A stretch of 64,000 bases of DNA from Sphingobacteriales bacterium (GTDB lineage Bacteria > Bacteroidota > Bacteroidia > Chitinophagales > UBA2359): contig JADKCK010000037.1 in NCBI GenBank assembly GCA_016718845.1, forward strand, positions 1 to 64,000. Reading direction: 5' to 3'. Below the pieces are notes generated by a model. The model had not been told where the DNA came from. It made no database searches and saw nothing but the letters and a program-made list of their open reading frames with translations. Within the stretch, counting starts at the first letter, position 1; the number at the start of each line of letters is the position of its first letter. Of the stretch, positions 31,761 to 42,093 are shown one piece after another. The translations under genes were made by a program, and so were the position numbers.

Positions 31761-32636
31761 ATGCAAAAGCTTTTATTAATCACCTTATTTTCGCTGGGCT
31801 TGCTTAGTTTTACCACCGATAAACCTGCCTATAGACTGTTTGATGCCAAAGGTCAAGCTAAAAATTATGCCGACTTGTTGAAAACCGCCGCCAAAGCCGA
31901 CATCGTGTTTTTTGGCGAACTGCACAACAACCCTATTGCCCATTGGCTACAATTAGAACTAACCCAAGATTTGTTCACCCAAAAACAAAATCAATTGGTA
32001 CTGGGTGCCGAAATGTTCGAAGCCGACAACCAATTAGTACTTACCGAGTACCTAAACGGTTTGATTAACGAAAAAAACTTTGAAACCGAGTGCCGCCTTT
32101 GGGATAACTACAAAACCGATTACAAACCACTTATTAACTTTGCTAAACAAAATCAACTTAATTTTGTAGCTACCAACATTCCGCGCCGTTATGCCTCTAT
32201 TGTGTCCAAGCGCGGTTTAGATGCACTAAACACCCTACCCACCGAAGCCCGCAACTACATAGCCCCACTACCCATAAAAGTAGACCTATCGCTGCCGGGC
32301 TATGCCGCTATGCTCGATATGGGCAGTAATCACGACGAAAACGACACCATAGGCAACGACTTTTTTCCTAAGGCACAAGCCATAAAAGATGCAACAATGG
32401 CTCATTTTATCCTAAAAAATTGGGAGAAAAACAAACTCTTTTTGCACTTTAACGGAGCTTATCACTCTAACAACTACGAGGGTATTGTGTGGTATCTAAA
32501 ACAAGCCAATCCTAAACTTAACATTGTTACCATCAGCAGTACCGAGCAAAACAACATAGACACCCTAGAAGAAGAAAACAAAAATGTAGCAGATTTTATA
32601 ATTGCTATACCAACAACCATGACCAAAACCTATTAA
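31761..32636 (+). CDS. ChaN-like heme/iron-regulated protein
   Basis: A 291-residue protein with a hydrophobic signal (MQKLLLITLFSLGLLSF) but no lipobox cysteine, so exported rather than a lipoprotein like Campylobacter ChaN. Family signatures: VFFGELHNNPIAHWLQLEL near residue 50, LGAEMFE, and late FNGAYHSNNYEG. ChaN-family proteins bind heme cofacially and take part in iron or heme handling. No other iron gene is adjacent. A MITE-like palindromic element follows. Confidence 0.8.
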   Translation: MQKLLLITLFSLGLLSFTTDKPAYRLFDAKGQAKNYADLLKTAAKADIVFFGELHNNPIAHWLQLELTQDLFTQKQNQLVLGAEMFEADNQLVLTEYLNGLINEKNFETECRLWDNYKTDYKPLINFAKQNQLNFVATNIPRRYASIVSKRGLDALNTLPTEARNYIAPLPIKVDLSLPGYAAMLDMGSNHDENDTIGNDFFPKAQAIKDATMAHFILKNWEKNKLFLHFNGAYHSNNYEGIVWYLKQANPKLNIVTISSTEQNNIDTLEEENKNVADFIIAIPTTMTKTY

Positions 32637-32650
32637 GTAACTATTTAACC

Positions 32651-32843
32651 TAATATTGTCGGGTAAAAGTGGTATTTTTAGCCCCGTTAGGGGTGTTATA
32701 TGGGTAACAAAGATGTGGATAAACGTATTTTTAGCCCCTTTAGGGGTGTGATATGGTTATTTATCCATGAAAAACGTTACCAATTTACCAAAATTTACCG
32801 ATAATGGCGAGTTTGCCAATAACTATAATACCCGACAATATTA
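32651..32843. mobile_element. MITE-like element with 14-bp inverted ends
   Basis: TAATATTGTCGGGT at 32651-32664 is the exact reverse complement of ACCCGACAATATTA at 32830-32843. Inside are two copies of TTTTTAGCCCC(G/T)TTAGGGGTG, themselves palindromic. A lone end occurs at 6343-6356. No coding capacity. Confidence 0.6.
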
Positions 32844-32904
32844 ACTTGAATGACTACTAAATCGTTTAATTAAAAAATCATCATCAACCAAAATTAACAT
32901 AACC

Positions 32905-33954
32905 ATGCTCCGTTCTATTTCTTTACTGTTTTTATTGTTTCAAACAAGCCTATCTTTTGCCCAATTACTACCACAACCCGACCATGTTGTGATACTAATT
33001 ATGGAAAACCACGACTACAGCCAAATTATTGGCGAGCCTAACTTGCCCTACCTCAACTCGTTGGTACCACAAGGGGCGTTGTTTACCAACTATTATGCCC
33101 TTACGCACCCAAGCCAACCCAATTACATACGCATGTTTTCGGGCGATAGCCAAGGCGTAATAGCCGATTTTGTGCCCTTGTTTGCGCCCTTTGATACGCC
33201 CAACTTAGGTGCCGCTTTATTGCAAAACGGGCGCACTTTCTTTGGTTTCTCCGAAGATTTACCCTCGGTAGGTTTCACAGGTGCCGAGTCGGGTAAATAT
33301 GTGCGCAAACATGCCCCTTGGGTTAACTGGATTGGCGGCGATGCCAATGCCATACCTGCCAACAAACACCGCCCATTCACCGATTTCCCAACCGATTTTA
33401 ACCAACTGCCCACTATTTCTTTCGTTATCCCTAACCTCGACAACGACCTACACGATAACCCCACCGACTATGCCACCTCCGACCTTTGGATACAAAACCA
33501 TTTAGATGCCTATATTCAGTGGGCAAAAACCAACAACAGTTTGTTTATCCTAACCTTTGACGAGGGCGAACTATTGGGCGACAACAAAATAGCTACAATA
33601 ATGGTGGGCGAGCCAGTTAAATTAGGCGAATACAATACCCATTACGACCACTACGACCTGCTCCGCACACTATTAGATATGTACAACCTACCAGCTTGTG
33701 GCGAAAGCAACAGCGCTACCCCCATAACAGGCTGCTGGAAAACCTGTAGCCTTATCCACCCCCAAATTACAGGCGATGCCGATGCCTGCCCAAGTAACAC
33801 AGCCACCTACAATGTGCAAGCAGTAGCAGGTACTACCTACAACTGGACAGTGAACGGCGGAACAATAATATCGGGGCAAGGAACCGCCCAAATACAAGTG
33901 CAATGGAACAACGATACAGCAGGTACTGTTGATGTAGTGCAGAGTGTACCTTAA
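32905..33954 (+). CDS. Secreted phosphoesterase/acid phosphatase family
   Basis: A 349-residue protein with signal peptide MLRSISLLFLLFQTSLSFAQ. It resembles the phosphoesterase family of AcpA and phospholipase C: the start of the domain reads HVVILIMENHDYSQIIG, followed by TNYYALTHPSQPNYIRMFSGD and ILTFDEGE. An alkaline-phosphatase-like fold is expected, hydrolysing phosphomonoesters or phospholipid head groups outside the cytoplasm. The last ~70 residues are an Ig/PKD-like module (TYNVQAVAGTTYNWTVNG...QIQVQW) and no T9SS sorting signal follows, so it may be released rather than anchored, or the end may be lost. Confidence 0.8.
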   Translation: MLRSISLLFLLFQTSLSFAQLLPQPDHVVILIMENHDYSQIIGEPNLPYLNSLVPQGALFTNYYALTHPSQPNYIRMFSGDSQGVIADFVPLFAPFDTPNLGAALLQNGRTFFGFSEDLPSVGFTGAESGKYVRKHAPWVNWIGGDANAIPANKHRPFTDFPTDFNQLPTISFVIPNLDNDLHDNPTDYATSDLWIQNHLDAYIQWAKTNNSLFILTFDEGELLGDNKIATIMVGEPVKLGEYNTHYDHYDLLRTLLDMYNLPACGESNSATPITGCWKTCSLIHPQITGDADACPSNTATYNVQAVAGTTYNWTVNGGTIISGQGTAQIQVQWNNDTAGTVDVVQSVP

Positions 33955-33975
33955 TTTTCATAAACCCAAACACCC

Positions 33976-34013
33976 AATCCCCCCGCTTGACCAACCACCA
34001 AGCGGGGGATTTG
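33976..34013. terminator. Hairpin terminator
   Basis: AATCCCCCCGCTTG pairs with CAAGCGGGGGATT (one bulge) around a 9-nt loop. Confidence 0.65.
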
Positions 34014-34067
34014 CATAATCAACAATCATTATTAAACCAAAAGTAGCACAATTACAACAAAAAGTTG

Positions 34068-34075
34068 TACCTTTG
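34068..34075 (+). promoter_or_regulatory. -7 box TACCTTTG for lepA
   Basis: Fits TAnnTTTG; a leader of roughly 110 nt to the lepA ATG. No TTTG at the -33 position. Confidence 0.45.
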
Positions 34076-34191
34076 CACGATTTTTTGACACTATTAGTGG
34101 GTAGGTACTGGTGTTTAACACATCAACCAAACCCAATCTCTTCAACTTCTTACAAAATATAACAGCCCGAAGCTAACATAGCTCCCTAAGC

Positions 34192-35993
34192 ATGAAAAAT
34201 ATCCGCAATTTCTGTATTATCGCACACATCGACCACGGAAAATCAACCCTCGCCGACCGTTTGCTCGAACACACACAAACTATTACCGAACGCAAAATGC
34301 AAGACCAATTGCTCGACAATATGGACTTGGAACGCGAACGTGGCATTACCATTAAAAGTCATGCCATACAAATGGACTACCCACACTCCGACGGGCAACG
34401 ATACACCCTTAACCTTATCGACACACCCGGTCACGTCGATTTTTCTTACGAGGTATCCCGCTCTATTGCCGCCTGCGAAGGCGCACTTTTGCTCGTAGAT
34501 GCCACACAAGGCATACAAGCTCAAACCATATCTAACCTTTATCTTGCCATCGACCACGACCTCGAAATTATCCCCATTATCAACAAAATTGATATGGAGG
34601 GAGCCATGATTGAGGAAGTAGCCGACCAAATCATTGAGCTAATTGGCTGTAGCCGAGAAGATATTTTAGAAGCCAGCGGACGTACAGGACAAGGCGTACA
34701 GGGTATCTTCGATGCCATTATCAACCGTATCCACACCCCATAGGCGATGCCGACGCACCCCTACAAGCACTTATCTTTGACTCGGTATTTAATACCTTCA
34801 GAGGTATCATTGCCTACGTGCGCGTAATGAACGGGCGTTTGGCTAAAAAAGATAAAGTACACTTTATAGCCACCAACAAAGATTATTTTGCCGATGAAGT
34901 AGGTATCTTACGCCTCGATATGGAACCCTGCGACAGCCTCGAAGCAGGTAATGTAGGCTACCTAATTACAGGTATCAAACAATCGAAAGACATAAAAGTG
35001 GGCGATACCCTAACCCTAACCAATAATCAATGTACCGAAATGATTAAAGGTTTTGAAGATGTAAAACCAATGGTATTTGCAGGTATCTACCCCATGGACA
35101 ACGACGACTTTGAACCCCTCCGCGACTCGCTCGAAAAATTACAACTCAACGACGCCTCCCTAGTCTTCGAACCCGAAACATCAATAGCTCTTGGCTTTGG
35201 CTTCCGCTGCGGTTTCTTGGGCATGTTACACCTCGAAATAGTACAAGAACGCCTCGAACGAGAGTTTAACATGACCGTTATCACTACCGTTCCAAACGTA
35301 TCGTACTTTGCACAGCTAAAAGGTAAAAGCGCCGAGCGTATCAGCCTACAAAACCCCGCCGATATGCCCGATGTAACCAACATAGAATACATCGAAGAAC
35401 CAATGATTAAAGCACAAATCATCACCAAACCCGAATACATTGGCTCTATCATGTCGTTGTGTTTAGAAAAACGAGGCGTACTACAAAACCAACATTACCT
35501 ATCGCCCAGCCGCGTAGAAATTACCTTCGAGATGCCACTAGCCGAAATAGTATTTGACTTTTACGACAAACTAAAATCCATCTCACGCGGTTATGCCTCG
35601 TTTGATTACCACATGATAGGCTATCAACAATCGGATTTAGTAAAAATGGACATCTTGCTAAACAGCGAAAAAGTAGATGCCTTGTCTGCCCTTGTTCACC
35701 GCTCAAAAGCCAATAGCCTTGGACGTCGCTTGTGCGAAAAACTAAAAGAACTACTGCCACGTCAACAGTTTGTTATTGCCATACAAGCCGCCGTTGGTGC
35801 CAAAATCATAGCCCGCGAAACCATCAGCGCCTTGCGTAAAGATGTTACCGCCAAATGTTATGGTGGTGATATTAGCCGCAAACGCAAACTACTCGAAAAA
35901 CAAAAAGCAGGTAAAAAGAAAATGCGCCAAATTGGTAACGTAGAAGTACCTCAACAAGCATTTATGGCAGTACTAAAACTAAACGACAACTAA
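34192..35993 (+). CDS. lepA: Elongation factor 4 (LepA), one frameshift
   Basis: About 600 residues once joined, the usual LepA length. It is a ribosome-binding GTPase that back-translocates or supports ribosome maturation. Seen: G1 AHIDHGKST at 11-19, RERGITIKS, DTPGHVDF and NKIDM, then domains II-IV and the LepA-specific C-terminus (RKRKLLEKQKAGKKKMRQ). The frame breaks in the CCCC at 34736-34739: adding one C turns HTP-stop into TPIGDADAPLQALIFDS. A homopolymer contraction in an otherwise perfect, highly conserved gene is most likely a sequencing error. Confidence 0.93.
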
Positions 35994-36046
35994 TTGTAAG
36001 TTGTAAATGGTAAATGGTAAAAGTTTCCCGAAGGTTAACACCCAAC

Positions 36047-36081
36047 AAAAACGCCCTCGAGTATTGCTCGAGGGCGTTTTT
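36047..36081. terminator. Bidirectional terminator
   Basis: AAAAACGCCCTCGAG pairs perfectly with 36067-36081 around a 5-nt loop. It separates lepA from the converging allantoicase gene. TAAATGGTAAATGG phrases flank it on both sides in opposite orientation. Confidence 0.85.
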
Positions 36082-36116
36082 GTTAGGGTCAATATCAATA
36101 TTAACAAACTTACCAT

Positions 36117-37139
36117 TTACAACTTACAATTTACGCGCAGCCTACTAACCCCACCATCGGGGAAAATGTTAAGCCTGATGTGCGAAAAAACACCCCTGTT
36201 AACCAACTGCTCTATGTATTCATGCTCGGCATCGGCACTTAATTTTTGTTTTGGTAAGATGATTTGCCACTCAACCGCATCTTGCAAAACAGCTTCATCG
36301 TTGTCGGCTAAACAACCCTCAATGCTGCAAGTATCGGGGTAATTGCCTTTAAAATGGCAAGTATCTACCACAATACGCTGTATGTTGTCGGTGGGTTTTG
36401 CTAATTTTAAAATCACCCAATCGCAATTGTTTGGCGTGCGGTTGCGTTTCGTCTCCCAGCCATCGCCCATGTTAGCCCCTCTATTAGGCATAATTAGGTT
36501 GCCCATGGCACTAAAAAACATGTCGTTGCAAGCCAAAGCTGTACCACCATTTATGGCTGCTGCCAAATCTACTTCGGTGTTAGGTGCTACTTGGCTCCAA
36601 TCTTTAAACACCTTGCCGTATACGCGCAAACGTGCTACACCACCGTCGGGGTAAATGTGCAAACGGATATGGGTAAACAGTTGATTGTTGTGGCATTCGT
36701 AAAAGTTTTGGCTACCTGCATCAAGGTGCGATTTGGGCAGTATCTCTTGCCAATCCAATGCGTCCCAATCGCTTACAGCATTGGGGTTGCTTAGGTTAAT
36801 ACCCTCGATAGAGGCATGTGGCGGATGATTGCCCAAAAAGAAGTTGGTATCAATATCAAAACCAGCAATGCTGCCCAATGTAGCCAATTGCACCACACAC
36901 CAATCGTGACCAGCGGTGCGTTTGCGCCTACTCTCCCAACCATCCATCCATTTGCCTCGGTCGGTGTATTTATCGGTAATAAAAATACCACGTGTAGGCT
37001 TGATAAGGTTTTCTTTCTCGGCAAAAAAGTCGTCGGTGGCATACAACACTTTACCACCTAATTGCTCCGATGCCAAATCGGTTAATTGTGTGAAAGCGGG
37101 GGCTACCTTTATAATTTCTGTTACTTTCGTAAAAGCCAT
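36117..37139 (-). CDS. alc: Allantoicase
   Basis: A 340-residue enzyme hydrolysing allantoate to ureidoglycolate and urea. It has the two-fold jelly-roll repeat of the family: half 1 YATDDFFAEKENLIKPTRG...WMDGWESRRKRTAGHDWCVVQLA...DTNFFLGNHP...IEG, half 2 CNDMFFSAMGNLIMPNRG...GDGWETKRNR...DWVILKLA...DTCHFKGNYPD...IEG. The length is normal and the frame intact. Its start lies 19 bp inside the 3' end of the allantoinase gene, so both are co-transcribed and probably translationally coupled. Together with xdhB it marks use of purines as nitrogen source. Confidence 0.93.
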   Translation of the reverse strand: MAFTKVTEIIKVAPAFTQLTDLASEQLGGKVLYATDDFFAEKENLIKPTRGIFITDKYTDRGKWMDGWESRRKRTAGHDWCVVQLATLGSIAGFDIDTNFFLGNHPPHASIEGINLSNPNAVSDWDALDWQEILPKSHLDAGSQNFYECHNNQLFTHIRLHIYPDGGVARLRVYGKVFKDWSQVAPNTEVDLAAAINGGTALACNDMFFSAMGNLIMPNRGANMGDGWETKRNRTPNNCDWVILKLAKPTDNIQRIVVDTCHFKGNYPDTCSIEGCLADNDEAVLQDAVEWQIILPKQKLSADAEHEYIEQLVNRGVFSHIRLNIFPDGGVSRLRVNCKL

Positions 37140-38554
37140 TGTCCTGCGTTTTTGTTAATTATTTGATGATGATTGAAAACAAGTACCCCATTTACATACG
37201 TTTGTTGCACTACCCCAAACAAGCGTTGCCCAATATATGGGCTGATGGGATAGCGATGCAAAACATCTTGTGGGGTAGGCACAAAACTTGCTTCGGGCTT
37301 CCAAATGGTAAAATCGGCATCATAACCTACCTTTATGCTGCCTTTTTTTGTGTCTACACCTAAAAATTGTGCAGGCTTTTGGGTGATAAGTGGTATAAAC
37401 TGGGCTAAACTTACGTACTCTTTTAGGCTTGTGTAGCTGGCGGGTAGCAAAAACTGCAAACCGGCTATACCGCCCCATGCCTTTTGTAGGTTGCCGCTTT
37501 CTATCTCTTTGATAGCAGGCGGCGCCGGCGAATGGTCGGACGACACAAAATCCATTAAACCACTACCAAAGGCTTGTTTTATTAAGTTGTTGTTGTGTGC
37601 CTCGCGGATAGGTGGAGCACATTTATATAGCGTATTGCCATCGGGTATGGTTTCGGCACTAAACAGTAGGTAATGCGGGCAGGTTTCTACGGTAAGCGGC
37701 AAACCCTCTTGTTTAGCTTGGGCAATATAGGGCAATGCCTCTGCCGAAGATAAATGTACAATGTGCGTTTTGCAAGCATGCTTCCTACATAGGTCTATCA
37801 TCAACAAAACAGCATCGTTCTCCCATTGTTTAGGGCGGCTTGCCAAATATTGGGCATAACTCAAATCCCCCCCTTGCCCCCCCTTTGGAAAAGGGGGGGA
37901 GGCATTCGCCTCATCATCAGAGGCATTTGCCTCTGTTGATGAATGCTCCCCCCCCAAAGGGGGGGCATTTTCTTGACAATACTCCCCCTTTGGGGGGGCA
38001 AGGGGGGGATTTTCGCAGTGTGCCAACAGTGGTACATTATACGGAGCCAAGATAGCCATAGCCGCGTCCAACTCCTTACGCCCTACATTCGGAAACTCAT
38101 CAATACCCGAATGTACTAAAAACGCCTTGATACCCAATACCCCTGCATCTACCAATGCCGTTAAATGTTGTAGGTTATCGGGCACAAGTCCGCCATAAAA
38201 CCCACAATTAACGTGCATTTTACCGTTCGATGCGGCTAACTTTTGCTCAAAAGCTGCCACCGTAGTAGTTACGGGGCTTGAGTTAAGTGGCATATCTATT
38301 ACCGTAGTGATGCCGCCTGCTGCTGCTGCTTGGGTGGCGGTATCAAAACCTTCCCAGTCGGTGCGTCCGGGTTCGTTGATGTGTGCATGTACATCAATAC
38401 AACCGGGCATAAGCACATCATCACCCACATCTACTACATTAGGGTTGTTTAATTTGCCTTGGTAGATGTGCGTAATGATACCATTATCAAAAGAAATAGT
38501 TGCAGGCTGAAGCTGATTGTCGAGCCAACAACGAGTGCTATATAAGTGGGGCAT
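37121..38554 (-). CDS. allB: Allantoinase with an in-frame repeat insertion
   Basis: A 477-residue amidohydrolase that opens allantoin to allantoate. Metal-site and family motifs: DVHAHINEPGRTDWEGFDTAT, the carboxylated-Lys segment GIKAFLVHS, CEN after LLAHCE, THIVHLSSAEAL, ETCPHYL and FVSSDHSP. About 50 residues between LLAHCEN and YAQYLASRP are not seen in normal family members: they are the translation of a 150-bp element (37863-38012) and read PPLAPPKGEY...PPLGGE...SPPFPKGGQGG. The rest aligns with a ~430-residue allantoinase, and the insert lies in a loop, so activity may survive. Allantoinase rather than dihydroorotase follows from the neighbouring allantoicase. Confidence 0.9.
   Translation of the reverse strand: MPHLYSTRCWLDNQLQPATISFDNGIITHIYQGKLNNPNVVDVGDDVLMPGCIDVHAHINEPGRTDWEGFDTATQAAAAGGITTVIDMPLNSSPVTTTVAAFEQKLAASNGKMHVNCGFYGGLVPDNLQHLTALVDAGVLGIKAFLVHSGIDEFPNVGRKELDAAMAILAPYNVPLLAHCENPPLAPPKGEYCQENAPPLGGEHSSTEANASDDEANASPPFPKGGQGGDLSYAQYLASRPKQWENDAVLLMIDLCRKHACKTHIVHLSSAEALPYIAQAKQEGLPLTVETCPHYLLFSAETIPDGNTLYKCAPPIREAHNNNLIKQAFGSGLMDFVSSDHSPAPPAIKEIESGNLQKAWGGIAGLQFLLPASYTSLKEYVSLAQFIPLITQKPAQFLGVDTKKGSIKVGYDADFTIWKPEASFVPTPQDVLHRYPISPYIGQRLFGVVQQTYVNGVLVFNHHQIINKNAGQWLLRK
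37863..38012. mobile_element. 150-bp MITE-like element inserted in frame in allB
   Basis: The 21 bases at 37863-37883 (AAATCCCCCCCTTGCC...) are the exact reverse complement of 37992-38012. The interior includes a second palindrome (CATCAGAGGCATTTGCCTC...). Length 150 bp is a multiple of three and all codons are open. The same C-rich ends occur at 5180, 19409, 42355 and 49139. Confidence 0.8.
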
Positions 38555-38827
38555 GTAAATGGTAAATTGTAAGTTGTAAGGGGTAAATTGTAAGTTGTGA
38601 AAGGGAGGCAGTCGTTGAGCGAAGTCGAAACACGGTCGTTGAGCGAAGTCGAAACGATGATGTTACGATATGTAGAGACATAGCGCTGCTACGTCTATAA
38701 CACGATGATTACACAGATCATAAATCATCATAAAAATCATGACCAATCAGCGTTCTATTTTGCGATGTGGTGGTGTAGATATGGTGATATGTAGATACGT
38801 AGCTCTGCTACGTCTATAACGCGATAA
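38555..38827. repeat. Intergenic repeat cluster
   Basis: No gene. It holds GTAAATTGTAAGTTGTAAG phrases, two copies of GTTGAGCGAAGTCGAAAC (near 38613 and 38637), and two copies of a TAGCnCTGCTACGTCTATAAC palindrome about 119 bp apart with similar flanks, indicating a local duplication. Confidence 0.75.
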
Positions 38828-41094
38828 TTACACAAGCGGATTATACAACGCCATTAACACCTTTTCGGGGGTTATGGGGGCATTATAAGGTATGTTTGCT
38901 TGTGGATTAAACACCTTAATAGCATTGCGCACCGCAAAATACGCACCAATACCATACATTAAAGGCGGTTCGCCAACAGCTTTCGATTTGAAGATAGCCA
39001 AGTCGTGACCCTCGGTTTGCAAAAAGTGTAGGTTTATTTGCTCGGGTACAGCATATACGTCGGGTATTTTGTAGGTAGATAAGGCATTAGATAACAAACG
39101 CCCATCGGCATTGTATACCACATCTTCGAGCGTCATCCAGCCAATACCTTGTACAATACCCCCTTCGCACTGCCCAATATCTATTTGCCTATTCATGGTA
39201 CTACCAAAATCGTGTACCACATTTACGGCATCGAAGGTGTAAGTACCGCGCAGGCAATCGAGGGTGACAATGGTTAATGCCGTGCCATATACATGGTAAG
39301 CAAAAGGATGCCCTTTTTCTATCGTTTTATCGAAATGAATAAGGGGCGTTGCATAATGCCCTTTGGCACTTAGGTTTAGTCGTTTCATATAGGCTTGCCT
39401 AACCAAATCTGCCCAAGTAAGTGTTGTTTGTCTATCATCTACCCAAACGGTATTGTTTTTAAGTGCCAATTTAGGTATGTCGGTGGGGGTAAGTTGCAGC
39501 ACATCTGCCGCAAAAGCCAACAAACGTTGTGTTATTTGCAAACAAGCATCTTCGAGGGCTTTGCCGTTTAGGTCGGCGGTGGCACTTGCAGCCGAGGGCG
39601 AGGTGTTGGCTACGCGGGTAGTATTAGTTGTTTCAAGTTTTACCAAACGCGTATCTATCCCAAAATGATGCGCTGCCACTTGTACCATCTTGGTATTTAC
39701 CCCCTGACCCATCTCAACAGCACCCGTACTAATGCCTACGCTACCATCGGTGTATACATGTACAAGGGCGCGGGCTTGGTTCATTAGCGTATTGGTAAAC
39801 GATATGCCAAAGCATATAGGCATCAACGAAAAAGCTTTTTTGTAGTAGCGGTTTTGTTGATTAAAGGTGTTTATTTGTGTTTGTAGCTCATCAAATGGGT
39901 ACTGTTTGTTTAGCTCGTCCCAGCAAGCGGTGGCTTGGCATTGCTCAACTACTTGCCCATACGAAAACTCGTAGCCATTGCCCATCATGTTTTTGCGTTG
40001 TAGGGTGTAGGTGGCTATGCCCAAGCTTTTTGCAGCGTGGTCAAGGGCAGACTCTATTACAAACATACCTTGCGGACCTCCAAAACCCCTAAATGCCGTA
40101 TTAGGTGGCAAGTTGGTTTTGCACGAATGAGCCGTTACCTGTACATTGGGTATGTGGTAGGTGTTGGTGGCATGAAACAAAGTGCGCTCTAATATAGCCG
40201 GCGATAAATCGGCGGCAGCCCCTCCATTTTGGTAAAAGGTGGCTTGATAGGCTAGTATGCGGTGGTTGGCATCAAAGCCAATCTTGTAATCGCTGCTATA
40301 AGGGTTGCGTTTGCCAGTCATGCGCATATCCTCCATGCGGTGCGGCACACATTTGGCAGGCTTTTTAAGCACAAACGCCACCAATGCTGCCATAGCACCC
40401 CAGCCCGATGCTTGGTCTTCTTTGCCACCAAAGCCGCCGCCAAGTCGTGCCACATCTACCTCTACTTGGTTCATGCCCACACCCAAAACCCGCGCTACGG
40501 TACGTTGCACGGCTGTTGGACCCTGTGTTGATGAATGTATGCGCACACTGTTGTGTTCGGTGGGATAGGCATACGCCCCTTGTGTTTCGAGGTACAAATG
40601 CTCTTGCCCACCCGACTCGGTTTGCCCTTCAAAGATGTAAGTACACTGTGCAAATGCCTCGTCAACGTTGCCCATCACAAACTTACGCGACGGACTTAAC
40701 AACTTGCCTTGTGCAAATGCCTCGCGTGGGTCGGTGATAATGGGCAGCGGCTCCATCTGTATTTGTATCAGTTGATAGGCTTCGTGGGCAGCGTCGTCGT
40801 TTTCGGCAACAATTAGCAGTATCGGCTGACCCCTAAAATGCACTTCATGGTCGGCTAACAATGGCTCGTCCGGAAAGATACCGCCTATCTGGTTCTCGCC
40901 GGTATGTCTTTATAGCTTAGTATACGCACAATACCTGCTACTTGTTCGGCTTGGCTATAATCTAGGTGCGTGATGTGTCCGTGTGCCACCGCCGAATCAA
41001 ATACTTTAACGGTTAGTGTGCCTTGCATCACGGGTATATCATCAAGATAAATCGACCTGCCTGTTACGTGAGCGGCTGCGTCTATGTTGGTCAT
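38828..41094 (-). CDS. xdhB: Xanthine dehydrogenase molybdopterin-binding subunit, one frameshift
   Basis: About 755 residues after joining frames. It carries the molybdenum cofactor and oxidises hypoxanthine/xanthine to urate. Seen: N-terminal ALDEHYDE-oxidase a/b hammerhead (ATG 41094, MTNIDAAAHVTGRSIYLDD), GGFGGKEDQAS, AFRGFGGPQG, EMGQGVNTKM and the active-site Glu in SKAVGEPPLMYG. The frame breaks at 40899-40902 (CCGG); one extra base gives YKDIPGENQIGG. The FAD/Fe-S subunit (XdhA) is not in this window: upstream is a repeat and then T9SS genes. A missing partner suggests it is encoded elsewhere or was displaced. Same strand as allB and alc, 273 bp apart. Confidence 0.9.
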
Positions 41095-41195
41095 TTGGTG
41101 AAGGGAGTGAAGGGAGTGAAGGGAGTGAAGGGAGTGAAAAGAGTGAAGTGGCGAAATGGTGAAGTGGCGAAATGGTGAAGGGGTGAAATGGTGAA
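41095..41195. repeat. GTGAAGGGA minisatellite
   Basis: Repeats of GTGAAGGGA (9 bp) then GTGAAATGGTGAAGTGGCGAA begin immediately next to the xdhB start codon. The second motif is the reverse complement of the CACCACTTC units at 10840, 49030 and 52200. Confidence 0.8.
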
Positions 41196-41226
41196 ACCTC
41201 GCCTAACGCAACATGTTATTACGGTA

Positions 41227-42066
41227 CTACCGCACAATACTAACTTTTCCATACTGCAGAGTTTGGTTTTGAGGGTTGATGATTTGGTAAAAATAAGTAC
41301 CCGCAGGCAAGCCCAACACCGAAACCTGCACCGTGCCGCCGCCCAAACTCGCCTGCTCCACTACCTGCCCCAAGAGGTTGTAGAGTACAAAGGTGGCTGG
41401 TATAGTGCTAGTAATGTGTAGCTGCGTGGTGGCAGGATTGGGGTACACTATACTACTGCCCATGCCCATAGGTTCATTAGGCATAATGCCCACAGCTGTA
41501 CCCCATGTTTCCTCACCCTTTTTGAAGTACTCTAAATGCTCGTGCAGGTAGCTCATCTGGCTACCATTACAATAATTTTCTACATTCAAATAATATCCAC
41601 AACCTTCTACACAAGATTCGGAATAATGCTCTGTCCAATCACAACCATATTCAGGTTCGAACCAACTATAATTATTAGTTTTATTGTTAACCACACGCCC
41701 ATTATAGCCCATCGAATAAGTAATTGGGCCGCCTGTAATTTGCGGATTTCCTAAACCCGTAACAAATTGGTGGGTAGTATCTATTTTGTAGACAACAAGA
41801 TTTGGATAGGGAGAGTAATTCCAATAGGTATTCTGGTAAGTATAAAAAATGGTATCAAAGTTGGCAGAATAATTCTTAGCCAGTACAACAATCGCTTTTT
41901 GATAAGCATCAGAAAAATTGTACGGATAACTTCGATGTTCTGAGTGGTGATAATGAAATTCATCTCCCACATTAAAATCATACACTTCTCCTACTGTTAG
42001 AGCAGTTTGTGCCTTAAGATTGCCGCTTACTAAAAGGAGCAGTAAAAAATAATAATAGCTCTTCAT
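41227..42066 (-). CDS. T9SS surface protein, unknown function
   Basis: A 279-residue protein: signal MKSYYYFLLLLLVSGNLKAQ, an N-terminal globular part (ALTVGEVYDFNVGDEFHYHH), a Cys-containing stretch (YGCDWTEHYSESCVEGCGYY) and a T9SS type A sorting domain (YPNPATTQLHI...VLYNLLGQVVEQ...GTYFYQIINPQNQ). No enzyme motif recognised. Its sorting domain is nearly the same as that of the gene at 17969. Intact frame. Confidence 0.8.
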   Translation of the reverse strand: MKSYYYFLLLLLVSGNLKAQTALTVGEVYDFNVGDEFHYHHSEHRSYPYNFSDAYQKAIVVLAKNYSANFDTIFYTYQNTYWNYSPYPNLVVYKIDTTHQFVTGLGNPQITGGPITYSMGYNGRVVNNKTNNYSWFEPEYGCDWTEHYSESCVEGCGYYLNVENYCNGSQMSYLHEHLEYFKKGEETWGTAVGIMPNEPMGMGSSIVYPNPATTQLHITSTIPATFVLYNLLGQVVEQASLGGGTVQVSVLGLPAGTYFYQIINPQNQTLQYGKVSIVR

Positions 42067-42093
42067 TAATGCTTATTTTTGAGGGTTATTAAA

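Noticed and set aside
36007..37158. Plus-strand ORFs inside allantoicase
   Set aside because: Shadows of the allantoicase gene on the opposite strand.
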